A DNA stretch of 64,000 nucleotides from Chryseobacterium sp. JJR-5R (GTDB taxonomy: Bacteria > Bacteroidota > Bacteroidia > Flavobacteriales > Weeksellaceae), in the NCBI RefSeq assembly GCF_034047335.1, contig NZ_CP139137.1, positions 3,720,001 through 3,784,000 of the forward strand, read 5' to 3'. Position numbers and translations under genes: made by a program. How positions within the stretch are numbered: position 1 is the first letter of the stretch; each line of letters opens with the position of its first letter. The notes under the pieces were generated by a model, which did no database searches, was not told the origin of the DNA, and saw nothing but the letters and a program-made list of their open reading frames with translations. This document shows, in pieces, positions 25,947-34,526 of the stretch.

Positions 25947-26732
25947 ATGAAAGCAATCTGGAACGGCGCCATTGGCTTTGGCTTAGTGAATATTCCCGTT
26001 AAGATCTATTCCGCCACGGAAACGACCAAATTAGACCTGGACATGCTGGATAAATCCGACTATTCCAATATCAGGTTTAAAAGGGTCAATGAAAGTACGG
26101 GTAAAGAAGTGAAATGGGAAAACATTGTAAAGGGTTATCTTATGGATGATAAATACATCATTCTGGATGAAGATGATTATGAAGCGGCAAGCCCTGAGAA
26201 ATCCAGGATCCTTTCTATTGACCAGTTTGTAAAAGAAGAAGAGGTTGATTCAGTCTATTTTGAAAATCCCTACTATTTAGAACCGCAGAAAAACGGTGAA
26301 AATGCTTACCGGCTGCTGCTGAAAGCGCTTTCCAAAACGGAAATGGCAGGCATAGGGACTTTTGTTCTCCGTGAAAGCGAAGCCATCGGCATGATCCGCC
26401 CTTACAATGATGATATTTTAGTCCTGAACCGGTTAAGGTTCGCCCAGGAGATACGGGATTACAGTGATCTTAAAATTCCGCCTAAAAAAGCACCTAAACC
26501 AACTGAACTGAAAATGGCCGTTAATCTTATCGAACAGCTTTCACAGGATTTTGACCCTACCATGTATAAAGATTCTTATTCTGATGAGCTGATGAAAATC
26601 ATTAAGCAGAAAGCAAAAGGCAAGACCGTAAAATCAAAAAAGATTGAACCTGTGGAAGACGGCAAAGTGGTTGACTTAATGGCTCAGCTGAAAGCAAGTT
26701 TACAGAATTCCAAATCTAAAAATGCATCCTGA
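25947..26732 (+). CDS. ku: Ku protein, non-homologous end joining
   Basis: The 261-residue bacterial Ku binds DNA double-strand ends as a homodimer ring and recruits LigD. The start MKAIWNGAIGFGLVNIPVKI and segments such as FKRVNESTGKEVKWENIVKG, YFENPYYLEP and KAEMAGIGTFVLRE-like KTEMAGIGTFVLRE are family hallmarks. The C-terminal 40 residues form a Lys-rich tail typical of bacterial Ku. Its stop codon overlaps the ATG of the ligD PE-domain gene, so both are translationally coupled. Confidence 0.95.
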   Translation: MKAIWNGAIGFGLVNIPVKIYSATETTKLDLDMLDKSDYSNIRFKRVNESTGKEVKWENIVKGYLMDDKYIILDEDDYEAASPEKSRILSIDQFVKEEEVDSVYFENPYYLEPQKNGENAYRLLLKALSKTEMAGIGTFVLRESEAIGMIRPYNDDILVLNRLRFAQEIRDYSDLKIPPKKAPKPTELKMAVNLIEQLSQDFDPTMYKDSYSDELMKIIKQKAKGKTVKSKKIEPVEDGKVVDLMAQLKASLQNSKSKNAS

Positions 26733-27334
26733 TGCCCCTACAAGATTATAACAGCAAACGAAAATTTGATAAAACCAGTGAACCTGAAGGTACAGCTAAA
26801 AAAAGTAAGGATCAACTGATTTTTGTAATTCAGAGACATGCCGCTTCAAGGCTTCACTATGACTTCAGGCTGGAAATGGATGGTGTCCTGAAAAGCTGGG
26901 CCGTTCCGAAAGGCCCGTCATTAGACCCGAAAGACAAGCGCCTGGCCATGATGGTGGAAGACCACCCTTACGACTACAAAGATTTTGAAGGGAATATTCC
27001 GGAAGGAAATTACGGTGCTGGGCAGGTTGAAGTATGGGACAGCGGAACCTATGAACCTCTGGATGAAACCAGCAGGCTTTCTGACGAAAAAGAAATGCTT
27101 AAAGAATTAAAGACAGACTCGCTGAAGTTTGTCCTGCACGGCAAAAAACTGAAAGGCGAGTTTGCTTTGGTTAAAATGAAAAATTCCGAAGGCAATGCCT
27201 GGCTGCTCATCAAACATAAAGATGATTACGCAGAAGAACACTACAACGCAGAAGATCATACTTCCTCTAAATCTGAGGTATCTAAATTCCTCAAGGAAAA
27301 AAAAAGCCTGAAAACGGGCAAAAAACACATATAG
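26732..27334 (+). CDS. ligD: LigD 3'-phosphoesterase (PE) domain, zero-frame part of a split ligD
   Basis: The 200-residue product carries the PE domain of ATP-dependent ligase LigD: QRHAASRLHYDFRLEMDG (metal-binding His and Asp/Arg residues) around 36-53, SWAVPKGPSLDPKDKR, VEDHPYDYKDFEGNIPEGNYG and the C-terminal LKGEFALVKM...WLLIKHKDDYA. This activity trims 3' ends to leave a ligatable 3'-OH. In normal LigD the domain continues into the ligase. Here the frame stops at 27332-27334, after a run of nine A (27297-27305) where the in-frame sequence A-AAA-AAA permits a -1 slip into the ligase frame. A slip there gives an 851-residue PE-LIG-POL protein, the usual LigD size. Confidence 0.9.
   Translation: MPLQDYNSKRKFDKTSEPEGTAKKSKDQLIFVIQRHAASRLHYDFRLEMDGVLKSWAVPKGPSLDPKDKRLAMMVEDHPYDYKDFEGNIPEGNYGAGQVEVWDSGTYEPLDETSRLSDEKEMLKELKTDSLKFVLHGKKLKGEFALVKMKNSEGNAWLLIKHKDDYAEEHYNAEDHTSSKSEVSKFLKEKKSLKTGKKHI
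27297..27305 (+). other. A9 slippery run at the ligD frame junction
   Basis: Nine consecutive A between GG and GCC. In the PE frame codons read GAA AAA AAA AGC, a canonical X-XXY-YYZ heptamer. The ligase frame is open from 27286 and the PE frame until 27334, so the two overlap for about 46 nt around the run. Confidence 0.7.
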
Positions 27335-27405
27335 CCCCTTATAAAAGATTCAAAGATCCCGGTGGTCTGAATGAAGAGAAAAAGCTCTCTTCTTTTATCC
27401 GTCCG

Positions 27406-29286
27406 ATGCTTGCCAAACTTCATGATGAAGCATTTGACCATAAAGACTGGATCTTCGAAATCAAATGGGATGGTTACAGGGCCGTTGCCGACCTCAGTAA
27501 AGACAAACCACTGTTCTATTCACGCAACGGCGTTTCCTTCTTGTCCAAATTTAAAAAAATAGCTGACGATTTCAGCAAGCAGGAGCATAAGATGATCCTT
27601 GACGGTGAAATTGTGGCCTATGATGCAAACGGCAGGCCTAACTTCCAGCTGTTGCAGCAGGTTATGGATAATCCTGACCTAGCCTTAGTTTATCAGGTTT
27701 TTGATCTGCTCTGGCTGAACGGACATTCTACGGAAAGCCTTCCGCTGATTCAGCGCAAAGAACTTTTAAAAGAAGCGCTAACCGAAACGGAAGTCATCCG
27801 CTATTCTGATCATATCAGCGAAGAAGGAATCAGCTTTTTTGAGGAAATGAATAAAATGGAGCTGGAAGGCATGATGGCCAAGAAAGCTGACAGCGTTTAT
27901 ACGGAAAACCACAGGACCACCGACTGGCTGAAAATCAAATTTTCCAATACGGATGAAATCATTATTTGCGGCTTTACAGAGCCCAGAGGTTCCAGAGAAG
28001 GCTTCGGCGCTTTAATCCTCGGTAAATATATTGACGGAGAACTGGTCTACTGCGGCCACACCGGTACCGGTTTCAGCCGTGAATCCCTGCTGGAACTTCA
28101 CGAACGCCTTGATAAAATGGTTGTTAAAGATTCACCTTTCAAGCATAAGCCTAAAACCAATTCCCCGGTTACCTGGGTGCTACCCGAACTGGTGTGTGAA
28201 ATTAAATATTCTGAAATTACCAACGACGGTATTTTCCGGCATCCTGTTTTCCTTACGATCCGTGAAGACAAAGAACCGGAGGAAGTTACAGGAACAATCG
28301 GATCCATTACTGAAAAACCTGAAGATATGAAGCCTAAAACCACTGTCCCGAAAAAAAATAAAGTATCTGATGACGAAACAGAAATGACGCTGAACCGACA
28401 TAAAGTAAAACTCACGAATCAGGATAAAATCTATTTTCCGGAAGATGACGTGACCAAAGGCGATATTGTGGAATACTACCAGTCTATTGCAGAATATATT
28501 TTACCATATCTTAAAAAACGGCCATTATCCCTGAACCGTTTTCCCAACGGCATTGAAAAACAGGGATTTTACCAGAAAGATGCCAGTGAGAATATCCCGG
28601 ACTGGATTAAGACAACCGAAGTATTCTCGGAGTCTACCGATAAGTATATCGATTATATTGTCTGCAATGACAAAGCTACCCTTGCCTATCTTAATAATTT
28701 GGGCTGTATTGATATGAACCCGTGGAACAGCGCGATCCCAGACCTGGAACACCCGGATTACCTTGTGCTGGATTTAGATCCTTCAAAAAAGAATACTTTC
28801 GATGATGTTATTGAAACGGCTTTGCAGGTAAATGAGGTTTTAAAATCTGTTAAGATAAAGGGATACTGCAAGACTTCAGGAAGCACTGGAATCCACATTT
28901 ACATTCCGATGGACGGAAATTATGATTATGACCAGGTGAAAGACTTTGCCTACATCCTGATGAAACAGGTCCATGAAAAACTTCCGGAAATTACGACACT
29001 TGAAAGGAGCCTGCATAAAAGAAGTACGGATAAAATCTATCTGGATTATCTTCAGAACCGGCAGGGACAGACGCTGGCCAGTGTTTACAGCATAAGGCCA
29101 AAAGAAGGTGCAGCCGTCTCTATGCCGCTGGAATGGGATGAGGTAAAGCCAGGATTAAAGCCAACTGATTTTACCATTCATAATGCTTTGGAAAGAATTA
29201 AGGAAAAAGGCGATCTGTTCAAACCGGTTTTAGGAAAAGGGATTGATATGATGGAGGCGTTGGAACTGTTGCAGAATATGGAGTAA
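27406..29286 (+). CDS. ligD: LigD ATP-dependent ligase plus polymerase/primase domains, -1 frame part of a split ligD
   Basis: The 626 residues from the first ATG hold the ligase domain (adenylation motif EIKWDGYRA near 23-31, GEIVAYDANG, EGMMAKKADS, and the C-terminal OB domain with REGFGALILGKYIDG) followed by a LigD-type primase-polymerase domain (about 320-620: LSLNRFPNGIEKQGFYQK, catalytic DLDPSKK, SGSTGIHIYIPM). The order PE-LIG-POL matches the Pseudomonas-type LigD. The first ATG lies inside the conserved RPMLA start of the ligase domain, and open coding-like sequence (YKRFKDPGGLNEEKKL) continues upstream to 27286, so independent initiation here would clip the domain. Fusion with the PE part by a -1 shift is the simplest reading. 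Confidence 0.9.
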   Translation: MLAKLHDEAFDHKDWIFEIKWDGYRAVADLSKDKPLFYSRNGVSFLSKFKKIADDFSKQEHKMILDGEIVAYDANGRPNFQLLQQVMDNPDLALVYQVFDLLWLNGHSTESLPLIQRKELLKEALTETEVIRYSDHISEEGISFFEEMNKMELEGMMAKKADSVYTENHRTTDWLKIKFSNTDEIIICGFTEPRGSREGFGALILGKYIDGELVYCGHTGTGFSRESLLELHERLDKMVVKDSPFKHKPKTNSPVTWVLPELVCEIKYSEITNDGIFRHPVFLTIREDKEPEEVTGTIGSITEKPEDMKPKTTVPKKNKVSDDETEMTLNRHKVKLTNQDKIYFPEDDVTKGDIVEYYQSIAEYILPYLKKRPLSLNRFPNGIEKQGFYQKDASENIPDWIKTTEVFSESTDKYIDYIVCNDKATLAYLNNLGCIDMNPWNSAIPDLEHPDYLVLDLDPSKKNTFDDVIETALQVNEVLKSVKIKGYCKTSGSTGIHIYIPMDGNYDYDQVKDFAYILMKQVHEKLPEITTLERSLHKRSTDKIYLDYLQNRQGQTLASVYSIRPKEGAAVSMPLEWDEVKPGLKPTDFTIHNALERIKEKGDLFKPVLGKGIDMMEALELLQNME

Positions 29287-29299
29287 TCCCTTAATTTTG
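29269..29299 (+). promoter_or_regulatory. Putative promoter of the YcxB-like gene
   Basis: TTG (29269-29271, inside the end of ligD) and TAATTTTG (29292-29299), 20 bp apart, with the next ATG at 29319. Confidence 0.5.
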
Positions 29300-29318
29300 G
29301 CAATATTTAATATAACTA

Positions 29319-29864
29319 ATGACCATGGATCAAAACACTATTATCGAATTTGCTTTCAATGAAAAATCAGAAATAGAAAATCAGAACTTTTATTTTAAAT
29401 ATGTCTGGAAAAAAAGATTTAAAAGCTGGTTAAAAATTACGATCTGTGCCATTATATTTTTATTCTTAGGGTTTTATCAGATAGAAAATTTTGACACAAG
29501 TTTTCTCTACTATTATTTTAAATATGGCGGAATTTTTCTTGCTGGACTTTCCATTGTTTGGATTATCAATTACTTTAATTCTAAAAAAAAATTCAAAAAG
29601 GAAAATAGTAAAACAATTGAAAAATTTAAATTTAAAGATGACCCGCATTTTATAATCCTTAATGAAATAGAAATAGAATTTAAAAACCCGGCGACAACTA
29701 TAAAATCTATCTGGGAAAATACTTCATATATCTTATCTGGTGATTATATTCTTATTACTCCTTTAAATAATCTATGCTTTATTGTACATAAGTCTGAAAT
29801 CAGTCAGGAAAAATTTAAAACTATATTAGAATACCTTAAGAAAAATTCTAAGATAACAAAATGA
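29319..29864 (+). CDS. YcxB-like membrane protein
   Basis: The 181-residue protein has a short N-terminal cytoplasmic part, two membrane segments (about 38-56 and 67-86) and a C-terminal soluble domain. The closing pattern, with SIWENTSYILSGDYILI followed by FIVHKSEISQEKFKTIL, resembles the YcxB-like domain. The DNA is more AT-rich than its neighbours. Either ATG at 29319 or 29325 could be the start. Function unknown; the stop directly abuts the stop of the convergent SDR gene. Confidence 0.75.
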   Translation: MTMDQNTIIEFAFNEKSEIENQNFYFKYVWKKRFKSWLKITICAIIFLFLGFYQIENFDTSFLYYYFKYGGIFLAGLSIVWIINYFNSKKKFKKENSKTIEKFKFKDDPHFIILNEIEIEFKNPATTIKSIWENTSYILSGDYILITPLNNLCFIVHKSEISQEKFKTILEYLKKNSKITK

Positions 29865-30596
29865 CTAAGGCAGTTTCGCCACCAGACGCTCCGGCAATAC
29901 TTTCAAAATTAAATAAATCAATTTCCATTTAAAATTCGGAACAATGGTGAAAGAATTTCCTGCTTCAACAATATGTTTTGCCACATAGTCCGGTTCCATA
30001 ATAAGGGATTCATTAAGTTGGAGCCCTTCATTGATTTTGGTACGGATATATCCGATCACCAAGGCATTGACTTTGATATTCCGTAAAGCCAGTTCCTGCC
30101 TCAATCCGGCCAGGTATTGCGTAAAAGCCGCTTTTGTGCTTCCATAGACAAAATTGCTTTTTCTTCCTCTGACTCCCGAAAGTGAAGACAGCCCGATAAT
30201 CCTTTCTAACTTTTTATTGCTTTCATCCATGGCAATGATATTCAGGATGGAAACAGCGCCCATATAATTCACCATCATCATCTGCTGAGTTCCCCTGAAA
30301 TCCCGCAGTGCTTTTTCATTATCCACCAGAAAACCGGCCGCATATACAACAATATCAGGCTTAACGGCAAGGCTGTCGTAAAATTTCTTGTGTGAATCGA
30401 AATCGATTGCATCAAAATATAAAACCGTTACTTGTAATGCCAAATTATTTATCCGTATAAATTCATCCAATGATTTCGTATCTCTGGAAGCCGCGGTTAC
30501 GGTAAATCCTTTTGCCGCATACTGTCTGATGCATTGCTTGGCCACATCTGAATTGGCACCGAGAATAAGGACGTTTTTTGGGGAATCAGTTTTCAT
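29865..30596 (-). CDS. Short-chain dehydrogenase/reductase
   Basis: The 243-residue protein has the Rossmann NAD(P) motif LILGANSDVAKQ (a variant of TGxxxGxG) at 10-21, an NNAG-like VVYAAGF, a catalytic serine in IIGLSSLSGVRG and the YGSTK (Tyr-x-x-x-Lys) active site near 160. It is a classical-length SDR; the TGASSG glycine pattern is replaced by GANSD, as in the DprE2-like and sugar/lipid oxidoreductase branches, but the substrate cannot be told. I chose the ATG at 30594-30596; a TTG at 30614 would add six residues. Confidence 0.88.
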   Translation of the reverse strand: MKTDSPKNVLILGANSDVAKQCIRQYAAKGFTVTAASRDTKSLDEFIRINNLALQVTVLYFDAIDFDSHKKFYDSLAVKPDIVVYAAGFLVDNEKALRDFRGTQQMMMVNYMGAVSILNIIAMDESNKKLERIIGLSSLSGVRGRKSNFVYGSTKAAFTQYLAGLRQELALRNIKVNALVIGYIRTKINEGLQLNESLIMEPDYVAKHIVEAGNSFTIVPNFKWKLIYLILKVLPERLVAKLP

Positions 30597-30796
30597 CCGG
30601 CAAAGATAATTCAAACCTTAAAATTTCAGGAATAATTGTGGATGAATATGAAGTTATTAAACTTTGACGGAATAATTTTATTGCAGGCTTCTGATCTGCA
30701 TTTCAAATTATATTTAGGGAAAAGTATAAATGCATTGCCTATGAAACCATTCGGTTTGTATAAAAAAGAATAATGAGGTAAGCGGGATATAAAAAG

Positions 30797-30831
30797 TTTC
30801 GGCGGGGCGGGCTTTGCCCGCCCCGCCGAAA
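30797..30831. repeat. GC-rich perfect 16-bp inverted repeat
   Basis: TTTCGGCGGGGCGGGC (30797-30812) and its exact complement (30816-30831) around TTT. It is far richer in GC than the surrounding DNA. It lies 22 bp past yajC and could act as its terminator, but no strong U-tract follows on the minus strand; a dispersed palindromic element is the other option. Confidence 0.65.
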
Positions 30832-30852
30832 CGGATATTTTAAACCGGAAAA

Positions 30853-31224
30853 TTAGTTTTTCTCAGTTTCGATCTCTTTTTTGTCTGCAGCTTTCTCTGC
30901 ACTTTTTGCTTTATCCCCGAAGCGTGTTTCCGTAAACTCCCTTGAAACAGCCGCTTTTTCAAATTTCAGCTTTCCCGATAGGGTTTCAATAACAAAACCG
31001 TCATCCTGAACCTGGGCAATCCTCCCGTGAAGACCGGAAGTAAGCACTACCCTGGTCCCTACTTTTAAGGTTTCCTGGAAGTTTTTTTCCTGCTTCTGCT
31101 TTCTCATCTGAGGCCTGATCATCAGGAAATAAAATCCTACGAACATCACTCCCATCATGATCAGCATCATGGATGAATTTCCTCCCTGCGCGGGAACCTG
31201 TAAAAAAACGGATAATGTACTCAT
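30853..31224 (-). CDS. yajC: Preprotein translocase subunit YajC
   Basis: The 123-residue single-pass inner-membrane protein shows the YajC core: a membrane segment MLIMMGVMFVGFYFLMIRPQMRKQKQ (read as two parts at 20-45) followed by FQETLKVGTRVVLTSGLHGRIAQV. A Lys/Glu-rich tail closes it. YajC associates with SecDF and the Sec translocon. It is the third gene of the unit nusB-DUF1573-yajC with 4 bp spacing, an order often seen in Bacteroidota. Confidence 0.94.
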   Translation of the reverse strand: MSTLSVFLQVPAQGGNSSMMLIMMGVMFVGFYFLMIRPQMRKQKQEKNFQETLKVGTRVVLTSGLHGRIAQVQDDGFVIETLSGKLKFEKAAVSREFTETRFGDKAKSAEKAADKKEIETEKN

Positions 31225-31228
31225 GTTT

Positions 31229-31750
31229 TTAAGGTTGGATATTCGCAGTGAATGTTAACTTGATCGGAGCTTTTTCTACGTTGGCAAATACATCGGCAGA
31301 TTTATTAACGTTTCCGTCAAAGCTCGATGAATCGAAATGCAGGGTAATTTTTCCTTTTTTACCAGGCATGATAGGCTCTTTCGTAAAGTCGGGCACTGTA
31401 CATCCGCAAGCCGGTTTTACTTCGGAAATTACCAAAGGATTGGTACCGGTATTGGTCACTTCATATACATGCTCTACTTTATTTCCTTTTTTAATGTTTC
31501 CGAAATCAAAGTTATTTTCAGAAAGGGCAATCGTTGTGAGTGGCTGATTAGAGGCCGGAGCAGCAGTAGCAGTACCTCCTGAAACCGGAGTTACAGCAGA
31601 AGAATCACCGGGAACTGCAGCAGATGTATTCATGGCTGTAGAATCTGCAGCAACGGTTTCCGTACCTGCCGTTTCTTTGTTTTCTTTTTTGCATGAAACT
31701 AAACCCAGGCCTATAACAGACAAGGCAATAATTGATAACGTCTTTTTCAT
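31229..31750 (-). CDS. DUF1573 domain lipoprotein
   Basis: The 173-residue product has a lipoprotein signal (MKKTLSIIALSVIGLGLVSC, Cys20), an Ala/Ser/Thr/Pro-rich linker (25-70) and a DUF1573 beta-sandwich: FDFGNIKKGNKVEHVYEV, the conserved PACGCTVP and a closing ITLHFDSSSFDGNVNKSADV. DUF1573 is an Ig-like fold of unknown function related to ASPM-SPD-2-Hydin domains. Nine bp separate it from nusB and 4 bp from yajC. Confidence 0.92.
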   Translation of the reverse strand: MKKTLSIIALSVIGLGLVSCKKENKETAGTETVAADSTAMNTSAAVPGDSSAVTPVSGGTATAAPASNQPLTTIALSENNFDFGNIKKGNKVEHVYEVTNTGTNPLVISEVKPACGCTVPDFTKEPIMPGKKGKITLHFDSSSFDGNVNKSADVFANVEKAPIKLTFTANIQP

Positions 31751-31759
31751 ATAATTAAT

Positions 31760-32665
31760 TTATATTCTATTTTGATCTTTACAATATTTATCTAAAATCC
31801 CGTTAACGAAGATATTTGAACGGTCCGTTGCAAATACTTTGGCAATTTCGATGTATTCATTGATAATAACTCTTGAAGGCGTAAAAGGAAAATTGTCCAG
31901 CTCTGTAATGGCTGTTGACAGAATAACCTTATCCATGATGGAAACTCTTTCAAGATCCCAGTTTTCCAGTCTTTCCTTCAGTTTCTTTTCATTGTTTTCC
32001 CAGCTGTCCAGTGTATTCCTCAACAATTTCAGGGCGAAAGTCTTATCTTCATCGTCCTTGATCATCTTAATCAAGGTCCTGCTTTCTTCATTTTCCTTCA
32101 GGAAACCTATGGTTTTCTGAACCATTGAATTGGCAATGTGGATATCATCATACCAGGAAATTTCCTTATCCCCGAGATAATCATGGAAATCGTCATTCTC
32201 AGCAATATACCTTAAAAACAATTTTCCGATGAATTTCTGGTCTTCTTCAAAAGAATACCCCTCTTCTTTCATAAAATCCTGATACCTTTTTCCTCCGGTC
32301 ATTCGCTGAAAAGTCTTTACCAGAAGATCATCATGAAGATCCCACTTCAGTTCCTTGTGCTGACCTGTAAAAAACAGCCGTTCAGGATTTTCTTCAAGCT
32401 TCTTTAAAACCTGATTGTTGATGAATTTCTGGTTAGGATTAGTATTGGCATCAGACTTGATATATTTGTTTTTACCGATTTCAATCTGATGTTCCGCCAA
32501 TTCTTTAAGCGCAACCAAAAAGTTAAGTTCATAGATGTAAAGATGATAGATTTTCTCTATCCCACTGAACATATTTTTCTCTAATACATCAAACTTTATA
32601 GGGTTTTGGTAATATGAGTACACAGCCTGTACTGCTTTTTCACGGATTTGTCGTCTTCCTAACAT
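31760..32665 (-). CDS. nusB: Transcription antitermination factor NusB, long Bacteroidota form
   Basis: The 301-residue protein begins MLGRRQIREKAVQAVYSYYQ, the NusB start, and the C-terminal 130 residues contain the NusB helical core with DKVILSTAITELDNFPFTPSRVIINEYIEIAKVF (read as adjoining segments) and NGILDK. The middle third is an insertion relative to the E. coli protein (139 residues), which is normal in Bacteroidota. NusB binds boxA RNA with NusE to stabilise rRNA transcription. First gene of nusB-DUF1573-yajC. Confidence 0.92.
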   Translation of the reverse strand: MLGRRQIREKAVQAVYSYYQNPIKFDVLEKNMFSGIEKIYHLYIYELNFLVALKELAEHQIEIGKNKYIKSDANTNPNQKFINNQVLKKLEENPERLFFTGQHKELKWDLHDDLLVKTFQRMTGGKRYQDFMKEEGYSFEEDQKFIGKLFLRYIAENDDFHDYLGDKEISWYDDIHIANSMVQKTIGFLKENEESRTLIKMIKDDEDKTFALKLLRNTLDSWENNEKKLKERLENWDLERVSIMDKVILSTAITELDNFPFTPSRVIINEYIEIAKVFATDRSNIFVNGILDKYCKDQNRI

Positions 32666-32718
32666 TCAAAGAGCTTTTTATGGCCGCAAAGATACAAAAT
32701 TTTAAATTGATGAAATTC

Positions 32719-32747
32719 TTGGGCTGAAGACATTTTTCGTAATTTTG
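32719..32747 (+). promoter_or_regulatory. Promoter of the ABC exporter gene
   Basis: TTG (32719-32721), 18 bp, TAATTTTG (32740-32747). The start site should be near 32752, only a few nt before the ATG at 32757, so the mRNA would be nearly leaderless. Confidence 0.6.
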
Positions 32748-32756
32748 CAAAACTTT

Positions 32757-34427
32757 ATGAAAGCGCTTAAAACTCTGAACCCTTATTTCTGGAAGCACAA
32801 AATATTATTATTTTGGGGGGTATTATTTATCATTACCAGCAATTTTTTCAACATCTATAAAATCCAGTTCGTAGGAAAATCTGTGGATGTATTAAAAAAT
32901 TCTGCCGAAAATGGAAATCTTGGATTCAATCGCCAGGTTTTAATCTATGTAGCCATCATTGTCGGATGCTCACTGCTGACCGGCTTCTTCACCTTCATGA
33001 TGCGGCAGACCATCATCGTAGCCTCAAGACGGATTGAGTATGAATTAAAGAATAAGATCTACCGCCATTATCAGGATTTGTCTTTAACAGATTATAAGCA
33101 GACAACCATCGGGGATTTAATGAACCGTTTAAGTGAGGACGTTGTTGCTGTAAGGATGTATCTGGGGCCAGGTGTCATGTATGTAGCCAACTTAATCGTC
33201 CTTGTAATTATTACAGCCATCTATATGCTGAAGACCGATGTTTCAATGACACTCTGGACATTGCTGCCGCTTCCCATTTTATCGTATGCCATTTATAAAG
33301 TAAGTTCTGTAATTAACAGGAAGTCGAAAATTATGCAGAAAAGCCAGTCTGCCATTTCAACCTTTGTCCAGGACAGCTTTTCAGGGATCAGGGTGGTTAA
33401 GTTTTTTGCCCGCGAAAAATACATTGAAAAAAATTATGGCGTAAAAGTGACCGATTATCAGGATAAAGCTTTGGATCTGGCAAAAACGGAAGCGTATTTC
33501 TTCACCATTATCTTATTTGTCATCGGATTGCTGAACGTAGCCATCATATGGATCGGCGGCCAGAAATATATTGCCGGAGAATTGAGCATCGGTAAGATTG
33601 CAGATTTCTTTATGTATATCAATACCCTGATTTTCCCCTTTTCAATGGTTGGCTGGGTAACTTCCGTTAACCAGAGAGCAGAGGCATCCATGCAGCGAAT
33701 CAATGAATTCATGGATAAGAAATCCGACATCGTCAACACAAACTTTGAAAATTACCCGATTAAGGGCAATATTGAATTCAGAAATGTATCCTATGTTTAT
33801 CCCAATACAGGAATCAAAGCCTTGGATAATATCAGTTTTACCGTAAAAGCAGGTCAATCATTGGCCATAATGGGGAAAACAGGAAGCGGGAAATCTACCA
33901 TTGCCCTTTTGCTGTGCAGACTGATTGACCCTACGGAAGGGGAAATTCTAATCGATGGCAAGAACCTGAAAGAACATAATCTTGAAAACTACAGGAGCTT
34001 TATCGGATATATCCCGCAGGAAAGTTATCTCTTCTCGGATTCTATTGAAAATAATATCGGTTTTGCGGTTGACCATCCTACCCATGAACAAGTGGTGGAA
34101 TATGCAAAAATTGCGGATGTAGACAAAAATATTACGGGCTTCAAAGAACAGTACAAAACCATGGTGGGTGAACGCGGGGTAATGCTTTCCGGGGGCCAGA
34201 AACAGAGGATCTGTATTGCCAGAGCCCTGATCAAAGACCCTAATATTATCATTTTTGATGATTCTCTTTCTGCTCTGGACACGGAAACAGAACAGAACAT
34301 CCTTGAAAACATTGAAAGGAAAATCATTAATGCAACTTCCATAATCATCACACACAGAGAATCCAGCGCCCAGAAAGCCGATAAAATTATAAACCTTACG
34401 GAAATTAACAATTCCCTAACCACTTAG
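32757..34427 (+). CDS. ABC exporter half-transporter (membrane plus ATPase)
   Basis: The ATG at 32757 is chosen because an upstream in-frame TTG (32745) lies inside the -7 box of the promoter. The 556-residue protein has six membrane segments (about 15-315) and an ATPase domain with Walker A GKTGSGKSTIALLL near 375, a Q-loop region, signature LSGGQKQRICIARAL near 480 and Walker B IIIFDDSLSALD. This is the MsbA/LmrA-like type I exporter layout, acting as a dimer. The substrate (lipid, peptide or drug) cannot be deduced. Divergent from nusB. Confidence 0.92.
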   Translation: MKALKTLNPYFWKHKILLFWGVLFIITSNFFNIYKIQFVGKSVDVLKNSAENGNLGFNRQVLIYVAIIVGCSLLTGFFTFMMRQTIIVASRRIEYELKNKIYRHYQDLSLTDYKQTTIGDLMNRLSEDVVAVRMYLGPGVMYVANLIVLVIITAIYMLKTDVSMTLWTLLPLPILSYAIYKVSSVINRKSKIMQKSQSAISTFVQDSFSGIRVVKFFAREKYIEKNYGVKVTDYQDKALDLAKTEAYFFTIILFVIGLLNVAIIWIGGQKYIAGELSIGKIADFFMYINTLIFPFSMVGWVTSVNQRAEASMQRINEFMDKKSDIVNTNFENYPIKGNIEFRNVSYVYPNTGIKALDNISFTVKAGQSLAIMGKTGSGKSTIALLLCRLIDPTEGEILIDGKNLKEHNLENYRSFIGYIPQESYLFSDSIENNIGFAVDHPTHEQVVEYAKIADVDKNITGFKEQYKTMVGERGVMLSGGQKQRICIARALIKDPNIIIFDDSLSALDTETEQNILENIERKIINATSIIITHRESSAQKADKIINLTEINNSLTT

Positions 34428-34468
34428 CAGTTTCATTCACAAATGTTAAATAAATCATAAAAATAATT

Positions 34469-34497
34469 TTGTGATTAAAAGAAAACTTTTATATTTG
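34469..34497 (+). promoter_or_regulatory. Promoter of the DUF3276 gene
   Basis: TTG (34469-34471), 18 bp, TATATTTG (34490-34497), with the ATG 30 nt downstream. Confidence 0.65.
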
Positions 34498-34526
34498 TTC
34501 TTAACAAGATTAAAAATTATCTAACA

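Noticed and set aside
30642..30773. 43-codon plus-strand ORF between the SDR and yajC genes
   Set aside because: No promoter box, no family resemblance and a composition expected by chance; left out of the gene list.
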